A DNA stretch of 12,158 nucleotides from an uncultured Arachnia sp. (lineage in GTDB: Bacteria > Actinomycetota > Actinomycetes > Propionibacteriales > Propionibacteriaceae), in assembly GCA_934636715.1 (NCBI GenBank), contig CAKUBE010000023.1, positions 1-12,158 of the forward strand. Reading direction: 5' to 3'. This document shows positions 1 through 6,361 of the stretch, one piece after another (within the stretch, counting starts at the first letter, position 1; each line of letters begins with the position of its first letter). Below the pieces are notes generated by a model. The model was given only the letters and a program-made list of their open reading frames with translations, was not told the DNA's origin and did no database searches. A program made the translations under genes and the position numbers.

Positions 1-34
1 ATTCGAAGCCACCATGAACACGACCGTCGCACTG

Positions 35-1362
35 GCGGTGTGACTAGAACTGTCACCTATCCGTGCAGCAGTCCCGGCGGCTCTTGGCGAGGATGTCGAG
101 GCCGAGGTAGCGGCGGCCTTCGGCCCATTCGTCGGTCTGTTCGGCGAGGACGGCTCCGACGAGGCGGACGATCGCGTCTCGGTTCGGGAAGATGCCGACG
201 GAGTCGGTGCGGCGGCGGATCTCACGGTTCAGTCTCTCGTTCGGGTTGTTGGACCAGATCTGCTGCCAGAGTCCCTCGGGGAACCCGGTGAACGCGAGGA
301 TGTCTGCCCTCGCATCGTCGAGGTGGTCGTGCGCGTCGGGGAGCTTCCCGTTCACGTAGTCCAGGAGCCGGTTGAACTGGGCGTGCACGGCATCGGCGTC
401 GGGCTGGTCGTAGACGGAGTGCAGCATTGCCTTCACCGCCGGCCACATGCTCTTCGGGGTCACGGACATCAGGTTCGCGGCGTAGTGGGTGCGGCAGCGT
501 TGCCAGACCGCGCCGGGCAGGTGCGATGCGATCGCGTCGACCAGCCCGGCGTGCGCGTCGGAAGTGACCAGGCGCACCCCGCTCAGGCCGCGGGCGACGA
601 GGTCGGCGAAGAAGCTGTTCCAAGCCGCCCCAGTCTCCGACGTGGCGACCCGCAGTCCGAGGACCTCGCGGCGCCCGTCGGCGTTGACTCCGGTCGCGAC
701 GAGCACGACCGCGTTGATGACGCGGCCGCCTTCACGGACCTTCATGGTGAGCGCGTCGGCGGCGACGAACGTGAATGGCCCGGCGTCACCGAGCGGGCGA
801 TGCCGGAACTGTTCAACGTGCTCGTCGAGCTCGGCGGCCATCCGCGACACCTGCGACTTCGACAGAGAGTGGATCCCGAGCTGTTTGACGAGCTTGTCCA
901 TGCGACGGGTGGACACGCCAGCGAGGTAGCAGTCCGCGACGACCGTGATCATCGCGGTCTCCGCGCGTTTGCGGCGCTCGAGCAGCCATTCCGGGAAATA
1001 GGTGCCGGTGCGGAGCTTCGGGATCGCGACGTCAATCGTCCCAACCCGGGTGTCGAGGTCGCGGTGTCGGTACCCGTTGCGCTGCGCGGTCCGGTCGGGT
1101 GAGGGCTTGCCCCATTCCGCGCCGACGACGGCATCCGCGTCGGCGGAGAGGAGCGCGTTGATCATGGTCTGCAGCAGGGAGCGCATCAGATCCGGTGACG
1201 CGTCGGTCAGGGCTTCGCCGAGCAGGCCGGCAGGGTCGACAATATGAGGAGCGGTCATCGTGATGATGCCTTTCGAGTGGGATGTGAGAGTTTCCTCGAA
1301 GGACCACACGGTGACCGCGCCCACGTCAGCGACGCGGCGAGGCCACCGGGCGGCTACACCAC
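35..1362 (-). mobile_element. IS256-family insertion sequence (approximate ends)
   Basis: The element is about 1.33 kb and carries a single intact transposase gene. The ends are estimated from a short imperfect terminal inverted repeat: GCGGTGTGAC at 35-44 reading inward from the left, and GTGGTGTAGC (complement of 1353-1362) reading inward from the right. These match at 7 of 10 bases. The adjoining 8 bp on the two sides (27-34 and 1363-1370) do not match, so no target-site duplication is visible. Either the ends are off by a few bases, or one flank was rearranged after insertion. The right end lies inside the reading frame of the HTH gene at 1326-1676. The family assignment is secure from the transposase; the exact boundaries are not. 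Confidence 0.65.
53..1258 (-). CDS. IS256-family (Mutator-type) transposase
   Basis: This DDE transposase catalyses excision and insertion of the surrounding IS. From the chosen start it is 401 aa, the usual length for IS256 transposases. The catalytic triad can be read directly: Asp168 in FVAADAL, Asp234 in VTSDAHAGL, and Glu341 in NNPNERLNREIRRRT. Between Asp234 and Glu341 lies the family's conserved Cys-x-x-His (QRCRTHY). The ATG at 1256-1258 is preferred because GAAAGG lies 10 nt upstream and the protein then begins MTAPHIVDP, as related proteins do. An in-frame start at 1324 would add 22 unlikely residues. No frameshift or internal stop is present, so the enzyme may still be active. The stop at 53-55 is about 18 nt from the estimated left end, the compact layout normal for an IS. 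Confidence 0.95.
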   Translation of the reverse strand: MTAPHIVDPAGLLGEALTDASPDLMRSLLQTMINALLSADADAVVGAEWGKPSPDRTAQRNGYRHRDLDTRVGTIDVAIPKLRTGTYFPEWLLERRKRAETAMITVVADCYLAGVSTRRMDKLVKQLGIHSLSKSQVSRMAAELDEHVEQFRHRPLGDAGPFTFVAADALTMKVREGGRVINAVVLVATGVNADGRREVLGLRVATSETGAAWNSFFADLVARGLSGVRLVTSDAHAGLVDAIASHLPGAVWQRCRTHYAANLMSVTPKSMWPAVKAMLHSVYDQPDADAVHAQFNRLLDYVNGKLPDAHDHLDDARADILAFTGFPEGLWQQIWSNNPNERLNREIRRRTDSVGIFPNRDAIVRLVGAVLAEQTDEWAEGRRYLGLDILAKSRRDCCTDR

Positions 1363-1676
1363 GCTACGGGACTCCACTGGTCCCAGTAGTGCTGGAACGA
1401 CTCGTAAGGGATCCGATTGCGGTTGCCGACCTTCACCGCGTGAATCTCCCCCGCCTTGATCTTGCGGGAAATGGTCGATCGCGAGACACCGGTCATGGCA
1501 GCCACCTGCTCCGGGGTGAGCATCCGCTGCTTCGCCGTCAACGTGACGGTCTCCCCCTCGGACGCCGCCTGCTGCACATATGCGGCCACCTTCTCCAGCC
1601 ACGACGGAAGCGCGGACGTATCGCGGACGCTCGCCAGAACATCCTCGGGATCGATGGTCAAGGTCGGAGTAGTCAT
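1326..1676 (-). CDS. Excisionase-like HTH protein with C-terminus replaced by IS sequence
   Basis: The frame encodes 116 aa. Residues 1-50 include an acidic N-terminal segment (LTIDPEDVLASVRDTSALP) and a likely helical region. Residues 53-95 form a MerR/excisionase-type helix-turn-helix: LTPEQVAAMTGVSRSTISRK, then a short wing KVGNRNRIP, then YESFQHY. Related actinobacterial proteins continue beyond this point and are often antitoxins of PIN-domain toxins; that is family knowledge. Here the frame crosses the estimated IS right end at 1362, so about the last 12 residues (AWCSRPVASPRR) come from the IS. The gene is therefore disrupted at its 3' end, but the DNA-binding domain is intact. There is no Shine-Dalgarno. 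TAGGCT lies exactly 6 nt before the ATG, which suggests leaderless transcription. A regulatory or antitoxin role is inferred, and no toxin gene is complete in the window. Confidence 0.75.
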   Translation of the reverse strand: MTTPTLTIDPEDVLASVRDTSALPSWLEKVAAYVQQAASEGETVTLTAKQRMLTPEQVAAMTGVSRSTISRKIKAGEIHAVKVGNRNRIPYESFQHYWDQWSPVAWCSRPVASPRR

Positions 1677-1682
1677 GGGTCC

Positions 1683-1725
1683 AGCCTACCCGACCTTGCA
1701 CAGATAACAGGAGGCTATCTGCGCA
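1683..1725 (-). promoter_or_regulatory. Promoter and palindromic operator of the HTH gene
   Basis: On the minus strand a -10 hexamer, TAGGCT (1688-1683), sits 6 nt before the ATG at 1676. Just upstream is a 29-bp imperfect palindrome at 1697-1725. Its arms are TGCACAGATA and TATCTGCGCA around a 9-nt centre, with one mismatch in ten, and half-site centres 19 bp apart. It overlaps the expected -35 position. That is the right place and spacing for a dimeric HTH protein to repress its own promoter. Autoregulation by the gene product is inferred. The arms are too AT-rich and lack a U-tract, so a terminator for the ATPase gene upstream is less likely. Confidence 0.55.
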
Positions 1726-1752
1726 CCGCCATTCACCGACGACCCCCGACGC

Positions 1753-2967
1753 TCAATCGCCGAGCAGCCACTCCGGCACCCACCGGTGCTTGATGCCCGA
1801 CTCGCTGCCACCCGCGTGCCGGTCGAGGGACAGCACGAGCTTGGGGTGCGCGTCCTTGATCGCCAGCAGCGGTGCGAGCTCTCGGTCGCGCGTGCGCGCC
1901 TCGACCATCGTCGTCGTCACCTGGACGTAGAGGCGCTCGTCGCCCACCTCCGCGACGAAGTCCACCTCCTGTTCACCGAGCTTCCCCACCATCACCCGGT
2001 AGCCGCGTCGGCGAAGCTCCGCCTGGACGATGTTCTCCAACGTCCCCGGCAGATGTCGGTCCTGGTACCCGAGCCGAGCGTGAACCAGGCCGTGGTCGCC
2101 GGCATAGTACTTCTCGTTGATAGTGAGCAGCTTGCGGCCAACGAGGTCGTAGCGCGGTGTGCGATGCAGCAGGAAGGACTCGGTCATCGCGTCCAGGTAG
2201 TTCACTACCGTCTCGGGGTCCACCTTGCGACGTTGGCTCTTGAAGTAGTCGGCGATCGACCTGGCCGAGAAGGGGTTGCCGACGTTGTCCAGCGCGAACG
2301 CCGCTATCCGGTTGAGCATGTCGACGTTGCGGATGCCGTGCCGCGTAATGGTGTCCCTGATCAGCGCCGACGCGTAGATGTCCTCGACGGCCTGATATAG
2401 CTGCTGATCGGCATAGTTGCCGAAGTACAGCCCTGGGAACCCGCCGCGGCGCAGATACCGCGCGAACTGCTCATCTGTCGCCTGGCTGGCGTCGGGGTCG
2501 AGAGCCGCAGTGAAGGCGAGGTGCTCCGCGAAGGACAGCGTTGACACCTCGATCGACACGTACCGCCCCGCGATATAGGTTGCCAACTCCGACGACAACA
2601 GTCGCGAGTTCGACCCAGTCAGGTAGATGTCGACGTTCCGGGTGGCGATCAGCGAGTTGACCGCCTTCTCCCAACCTTCAACCTCCTGAATCTCATCCAG
2701 CAACAGGTAGTAGCGCCCGTCGTCACCGAACCGCTCGGCGAGGTGGGCGTGGAGCGGCGTCGCATCCGTGAGCGCCGCGAGGTCGAGCGAGTCGAAGTCC
2801 AGGTAAATCAGGCGCTCGGGCGACACACCGCGCGCTCGAAGACGGTCCCCGATCAGGCGGAGCAGAGTCGACTTGCCGCTGCGCCGCAGCCCGGTGAGCA
2901 CCTTGACCAGCGGTTGGTCGATGAACGGCTCGACGGCCGCGAGGTACGTGGGTCGCGCGATCCTCAT
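1753..2967 (-). CDS. AAA_14/DUF4143 family ATP-binding protein
   Basis: A 404-aa ATPase with the two-part layout of this family. The N-terminal AAA domain has Walker A GLRRSGKST (26-34), Walker B YYLLLDEIQ (about 87-94, D91 E92) and the sensor motif TGSNSRLL (118-124). The middle holds RRGGFPG (173-178) and a winged-helix-like segment at about 212-265. The C-terminal part resembles a PD-(D/E)xK fold: E311 in LENIVQAELRRRGY, D336 in EVDFVAE, and the YVQVT strand at 347-351. Members are common accessory genes of mostly unknown role, so no specific function is claimed. By eye its base composition is less GC-rich than its neighbours (57% in 2641-2700, against 80% in 3481-3540), which fits horizontal acquisition. 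The ATG at 2965-2967 follows a weak GGGCAGGC; upstream palindromes suggest repression. Confidence 0.9.
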   Translation of the reverse strand: MRIARPTYLAAVEPFIDQPLVKVLTGLRRSGKSTLLRLIGDRLRARGVSPERLIYLDFDSLDLAALTDATPLHAHLAERFGDDGRYYLLLDEIQEVEGWEKAVNSLIATRNVDIYLTGSNSRLLSSELATYIAGRYVSIEVSTLSFAEHLAFTAALDPDASQATDEQFARYLRRGGFPGLYFGNYADQQLYQAVEDIYASALIRDTITRHGIRNVDMLNRIAAFALDNVGNPFSARSIADYFKSQRRKVDPETVVNYLDAMTESFLLHRTPRYDLVGRKLLTINEKYYAGDHGLVHARLGYQDRHLPGTLENIVQAELRRRGYRVMVGKLGEQEVDFVAEVGDERLYVQVTTTMVEARTRDRELAPLLAIKDAHPKLVLSLDRHAGGSESGIKHRWVPEWLLGD

Positions 2968-2977
2968 GCCTGCCCAA

Positions 2978-2999
2978 TCTGTCGGTTATAACCGACAGA
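2978..2999. promoter_or_regulatory. Perfect palindromic operator P1 upstream of the ATPase gene
   Basis: A perfect 22-bp palindrome whose core is CTGTCGGTTATAACCGACAG, 10 bp upstream of the ATPase start codon. It overlaps a minus-strand -10 candidate, TATTCT (complement of 2997-3002). This is the form and position expected of a dimeric repressor site. The regulator is unknown; it could be the ATPase itself through its winged-helix segment. Confidence 0.65.
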
Positions 3000-3017
3000 A
3001 TACCCAGAACCGCAACA

Positions 3018-3039
3018 TTTGACGGTTACAACCGACAGA
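3018..3039. promoter_or_regulatory. Second operator copy P2, 40 bp from P1
   Basis: An imperfect copy of the P1 palindrome, with 19 of 22 positions identical and centred on GGTTACAACC. The P1 and P2 centres are exactly 40 bp apart, close to four helical turns, so proteins bound at both would face the same side of the DNA. Together the two copies bracket the likely ATPase promoter. The rest of the gap to the MFS stop (3040-3088) holds nothing recognisable. Confidence 0.55.
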
Positions 3040-3088
3040 TTTTGATCCACGACCAGGTCGACTCGACGGTGATTCGCGAGGGCCCAGC

Positions 3089-4357
3089 TCACTGGCGCTC
3101 CGCGTGCGCAGCCCAACCGGCCTCGGCGGGGAGCTCACGCAGACCCCGCGTCGAGGCCGCGAGCACGACGGCGACCAGGCAGATCGAGGCGGCCACGACC
3201 AACGTCCAGCCGCGGCCGGCGACGCCCAAGCCGACGCCGGCGATCAGCGGCGCCAGCGGCATCGCGCCCGTCGCGAACACCGTAATGGCACCCGTCGCGC
3301 GCCCGATCAGCGCCGACGGCGTCGCCACCATGAAGTAGCCGAGCAACGCGGCGTTCAGCGCCGGGGCGCCCAGGATCGACAGCGCCATCACGACGGTGAT
3401 GCCCAGCGGGTGGATGACGAACGGGAGCGCCAGCGTCGCGCCCGCGAGGGGCACGAGGCCGCCGATGGCGAGTCGACCTGCCGGGACGCGCGCGACGAGG
3501 ATGGGGGCGACGAGCGCGCCCGCCAGCATCCCGAGGCCGAGCCCGCCGGAGACCAGCCCGATCACCGCCGGGGACGAACCCTGCTGCTGCAGCGAGTACA
3601 CGACGGTGCTCACCGCCGCGTTGAAGCCGAGGTTGATCAGCGTGCTGACGAGCAGCGCGCCGCGCAGGTCCGGGCGCGAGAACACCCAGCGGAACCCGTC
3701 GGCGAGCTCGCCGAGGAACCGGCGCTCCCCCGTCGGCACGACGTGCGGGCGCGCCCACCGCGGCAGCAGCGCCGCGGACCCGGCCGCGACCAGCTGACAC
3801 GCCACGAGCACGACGCCGAGGACGGGAGCCCCGAGGCCCAGCAGGACGCCGCCGAGCGGCGAGCCCGCGAGCGCGATCACGGCGTCGCGCCCCTGATTCG
3901 ACGCCTGCGCCCTGCCCAGCGCGTCCGCGGGGACGATGTCCTTCAGCGCCGCCTGCGTGGCCCCGCCGAACAACCCGTTGCGGGCCGCCATCGCGACGTT
4001 GAGCGCGAGCAGGGCCATGAACGTGAGCGACCCCGTCGCCGCCCAGGTGAACAGCAGCGCGAGCACCAGGCCGACGGCCGCGCCGGCGAGCATCATGCGG
4101 ACCCGGTTGTGGCGGTCCGCGAGGACGCCGCCGACCAGCGAGGCAACGACGCGCGTCCCCACGCCCGCCGCGCCGATGACGCCGGCCTTGACCGGGTCGT
4201 CGGTGACCATCAGCGCGAGCAGCGGGACGGCGAAGCCCGCCAGCGCGGACGACAGCTCGAAGGACGTGTCGCTGACCAGCCACGTGGAATACCCGCCCGC
4301 CCACAGGCGGGAGGGCGCGGTCGGCCGCGCGTCGGTGGACTCGATGTGTGTGCTCAT
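3089..4357 (-). CDS. MFS transporter, probable drug or metabolite exporter (MFS_3-like)
   Basis: A 422-aa integral membrane protein with about 12 hydrophobic helices. It shows the MFS motif A between helices 2 and 3, GGVLADRHNRVRMM (77-90), and an N-terminal cytoplasmic stretch rich in Thr and Ser. It resembles the EntS-like/MFS_3 exporter group, which use the proton gradient to expel small molecules. The substrate cannot be read from sequence. The ATG at 4355-4357 is preferred over a TTG at 4378, because the TTG start would place the -10 hexamer inside the coding region and has no ribosome-binding site. It is divergently transcribed from an ArsR-type regulator 80 bp away, a classic arrangement for an efflux pump controlled by its local regulator. 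Expression is probably induced when that regulator is released. Confidence 0.92.
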   Translation of the reverse strand: MSTHIESTDARPTAPSRLWAGGYSTWLVSDTSFELSSALAGFAVPLLALMVTDDPVKAGVIGAAGVGTRVVASLVGGVLADRHNRVRMMLAGAAVGLVLALLFTWAATGSLTFMALLALNVAMAARNGLFGGATQAALKDIVPADALGRAQASNQGRDAVIALAGSPLGGVLLGLGAPVLGVVLVACQLVAAGSAALLPRWARPHVVPTGERRFLGELADGFRWVFSRPDLRGALLVSTLINLGFNAAVSTVVYSLQQQGSSPAVIGLVSGGLGLGMLAGALVAPILVARVPAGRLAIGGLVPLAGATLALPFVIHPLGITVVMALSILGAPALNAALLGYFMVATPSALIGRATGAITVFATGAMPLAPLIAGVGLGVAGRGWTLVVAASICLVAVVLAASTRGLRELPAEAGWAAHAERQ

Positions 4358-4363
4358 GGACTC

Positions 4364-4392
4364 ACGATAGATCCGCAACTTCTTTTGCGCAA
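4364..4392 (-). promoter_or_regulatory. Leaderless-type promoter of the MFS gene
   Basis: On the minus strand TTGCGC (4392-4387) and TATCGT (4369-4364) are separated by exactly 17 nt, optimal for the housekeeping sigma factor. TATCGT lies 6 nt from the ATG, so transcription should start at or next to the start codon. No Shine-Dalgarno is present, consistent with leaderless translation. Confidence 0.6.
4374..4389. promoter_or_regulatory. Operator O1 in the divergent promoter region
   Basis: A perfect inverted repeat, CGCAA-N6-TTGCG, inside the spacer between the -35 and -10 of the MFS promoter. Its architecture and CTT-rich centre are shared with the site at 4402-4417 (12 of 16 positions identical). 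It is the likely binding site for the winged-helix regulator encoded at 4438, which would block the exporter promoter. Confidence 0.55.
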
Positions 4393-4401
4393 TCTTTTTG
4401 G

Positions 4402-4417
4402 CGCGACTTTTCTCGCG
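4402..4417. promoter_or_regulatory. Operator O2 in the divergent promoter region
   Basis: A perfect inverted repeat, CGCGA-N6-TCGCG, with the same arm length and spacing as O1 and its centre 28 bp away. It overlaps the -35 region of the regulator's own promoter, so binding here would give autorepression. The pairing of two like sites, one per promoter, is what is seen; the identity of the binding protein is inferred. Confidence 0.5.
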
Positions 4418-4431
4418 GGTTTCACTAGGAT
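4404..4431 (+). promoter_or_regulatory. Leaderless-type promoter of the regulator gene
   Basis: The -10 TAGGAT (4426-4431) is 6 nt before the ATG at 4438. A weak -35, CGACTT (4404-4409), is 16 nt upstream. No Shine-Dalgarno is present. The geometry mirrors that of the divergent MFS promoter. Confidence 0.5.
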
Positions 4432-4437
4432 CGCGTC

Positions 4438-5016
4438 ATGACGGACACCGGCAGCGGCCTGCGCCAAGCGCCCAGCATGTCGACCGAGGTGCTCAAGGCG
4501 CTGGCCAACCCCCTGCGGAGGCGGGTGTGGAACGAGGTCACGCGGGCGCGCTACGCCCGCGCCGCCGACCTCGCCCAGCGGCTCGATCAGCCGGCCAACA
4601 CGCTGAGCTTCCACCTGCGCGTGCTCGCCCAGGCCGGCCTGATCGAGGAGGCGCCGGAGAAGGCGCGCGACAAGCGCGACCGGGTGTGGAAGCCGACGTC
4701 GGGCGCGATGTCGCTCGGATCACCGGAGGACCCGGTCGCCGACCAGGTCTTGGGCTCCGCGGTCATGGCGGGCTTCGTCGACGACGCCCGATCGCTGCTG
4801 ACCCGGGTCGCCAACTGGGCCGGCTCCTACGTCACGGGCGAGGACGCGGTGGAGCGCGGCGTCTACACGACGGCGACCCTGCGGCTGTCGAGGGAGCGAT
4901 TCATCGCGCTCATCGACCAGCTCGACGGCGTGGTCACCAGCTTCCGCGAAGACCCCGAAGACGACGAGACCCTGACCTGGACGCTGTCCGTGATCGGCGC
5001 CAGCGAGGAGATCTAG
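4438..5016 (+). CDS. ArsR-type winged-helix transcriptional regulator
   Basis: A 192-aa soluble protein. Residues 15-85 form an ArsR/HTH_20-like winged helix: STEVLKALANPLRRRVWNEV (helix 1), then RAADLAQRLDQPANTLSFHL as the helix-turn-helix with recognition helix, then RVLAQAGLIEE and a charged wing KARDKRDRVWKPT. The remaining roughly 100 residues, DP-VADQVLGSAVMAGFVDD onward, look like a helical ligand-sensing or dimerisation domain. No metal-binding Cys cluster like that of classic ArsR is present, so an organic ligand is more likely. It faces an MFS exporter divergently, with matching operators in between; control of that exporter and of itself is inferred. Its TAG stop overlaps the stop of the convergent MFS gene by 4 bp. 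Confidence 0.9.
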   Translation: MTDTGSGLRQAPSMSTEVLKALANPLRRRVWNEVTRARYARAADLAQRLDQPANTLSFHLRVLAQAGLIEEAPEKARDKRDRVWKPTSGAMSLGSPEDPVADQVLGSAVMAGFVDDARSLLTRVANWAGSYVTGEDAVERGVYTTATLRLSRERFIALIDQLDGVVTSFREDPEDDETLTWTLSVIGASEEI

Positions 5017-6281
5017 CCGAGCGGAGCCGTCAGCTGGCGCCAGCGGCGCAGCTGGGTCGCGCAGAGCACCGAGCCCAGCGCGATGATCACGATGGCGCCG
5101 AGGAGGCCGCCGCCCGGGCCGAGGTTGTCGATCACGATGCCGCCGATGGCGGTGCCGAGCGCCCCGCCCGAGGTCATCGCCGCGTGCAGGAACGCCTGGG
5201 CCTCCGTGATCCGGTGCGGCGGCGCCAGCGCGTCGATCCCGTTCTGGAACATGATCAGGGTCGGCGCGATCGTCAGGCCGGTCAGGAACATCAGCGGCAG
5301 GATCACCCACAGCGACGTCGTGCCGGTCAGCATCAGGATCGGCAGCGGAACGAGGGTGAGCGCGAACAGGGCGAGCATCAGCGCTGTCCGCTTGAACTCG
5401 TCGCCCGGCCAGTGCCGCGAGCCGTAGAGCAGCCCGCCGATCGTGCTGCCGCCCGCGATGGCGGCGAAGAGGAAGCCGAGCCGGTCGGCGCTGCCGAGGA
5501 CGAGCTCGGCCGTCGCGACGAACGCCGTGTCCATCTGCCCGAAGCCGACGGACATGCACAGCGCGACGAGCAGGACCATGGCGAGCCCCGGCGCGGTGAG
5601 GGCGGTGCTCGCGGTGTTGCGCCCGACGGCGGCGCGCGGGGCGTCGGCGTCGAGGACCACGAGATCGGCCGACCTCCACGAGCGGGCCGCCGACGTCGAC
5701 GAGTAGGCCACCGACCCCACGGCCATCAGCCCCGCCGTGACGAGCAGCGGCACCTGCGGCGCGCTGAAGGCGGCGAGCAGCGAGAGCAGCAGCGGACCGC
5801 AGACGAAGATCAACTCGACGGCGGAGGCGTCCAGCGCGTAGCCGAGTCGTCGGCGCTCCGCGTCGGGGAAGATCACCCGCCAGGCCGCGCGCATCGCCGG
5901 GCTGACCGGCGGGAAGGCGAGACCGGTCAGGATCGCGAGCGCGACCAGGACGACGTTGCCGGCGCCCCCGACGGCCGCGAGGCTCAGCGCCGCCAGCGCC
6001 GCGGAACTGACCAGCCCGGTCCCGATCAGCACCTTCGGCTGTCCCGCCCGGTCCATCGCCCGTCCCCAGACAGGCGCGCTGACCGCCGTGGCGAGCGCGA
6101 ACGCCGCGGTGACGACACCGGCGATCGAGTACGTCCCCCGCACCTGCTGGATCAGGACGATCATCCCGAGGCCTGCCATGCCCACGGGCAGGCGCGCGAT
6201 GACGGCGGCGAGGAAGGGACGCACGGCGGGGCCGTGACCGAGGACGCGGCCGTAGCCGCGGAGACCGAGGGGAGAAGACAT
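5013..6281 (-). CDS. MFS transporter
   Basis: A 422-aa membrane protein with about 12 hydrophobic segments. Segment 1 is near residues 20-45. The loop after helix 2 is VWGRAMDRAGQPKVLIG, a degenerate MFS motif A. Further GA-rich helices follow, including LTGLAFPPVSPAMRAAWR in the helix-4/5 region. Substrate is unknown; an exporter role is a family-level guess. The ATG at 6279-6281 follows GGGACG at suitable spacing, and TAGCGT 9 nt upstream could act as a -10. The gene is convergent with the ArsR-type regulator, and the two share the palindrome CTAG so each stop codon overlaps the other. It lies 80 bp downstream of the aldo/keto reductase on the same strand, so co-transcription is possible. 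Confidence 0.9.
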   Translation of the reverse strand: MSSPLGLRGYGRVLGHGPAVRPFLAAVIARLPVGMAGLGMIVLIQQVRGTYSIAGVVTAAFALATAVSAPVWGRAMDRAGQPKVLIGTGLVSSAALAALSLAAVGGAGNVVLVALAILTGLAFPPVSPAMRAAWRVIFPDAERRRLGYALDASAVELIFVCGPLLLSLLAAFSAPQVPLLVTAGLMAVGSVAYSSTSAARSWRSADLVVLDADAPRAAVGRNTASTALTAPGLAMVLLVALCMSVGFGQMDTAFVATAELVLGSADRLGFLFAAIAGGSTIGGLLYGSRHWPGDEFKRTALMLALFALTLVPLPILMLTGTTSLWVILPLMFLTGLTIAPTLIMFQNGIDALAPPHRITEAQAFLHAAMTSGGALGTAIGGIVIDNLGPGGGLLGAIVIIALGSVLCATQLRRWRQLTAPLG

Positions 6282-6361
6282 AGCCGTCCCACGCTACCGG
6301 CCGACGGCGCAAGGACCGAATCTGCTCGACCCGGCGTGGCGATCGAGCGAAGCCTCCGGCG

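Noticed and set aside
30..1380. CACTGG shared by 30-35 and 1375-1380 as a possible IS target duplication
   Set aside because: Using these as flanks would destroy the terminal inverted repeat, and IS256 elements normally duplicate 8-9 bp. It is probably coincidence.
1753..2967. Calling the ATPase an antiphage defence gene
   Set aside because: The AAA_14/DUF4143 fold alone does not establish this, and no other defence gene lies beside it in the window.
1..3039. Composite transposon carrying the HTH and ATPase genes
   Set aside because: Only one IS copy is present and no matching end was found to the right of the ATPase gene.
6324..6348. GCTCGA/TCGAGC hairpin between the aldo/keto reductase and the second MFS gene
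   Set aside because: Only 6 bp of stem across a 13-nt loop and no U-tract; too weak to call a terminator.
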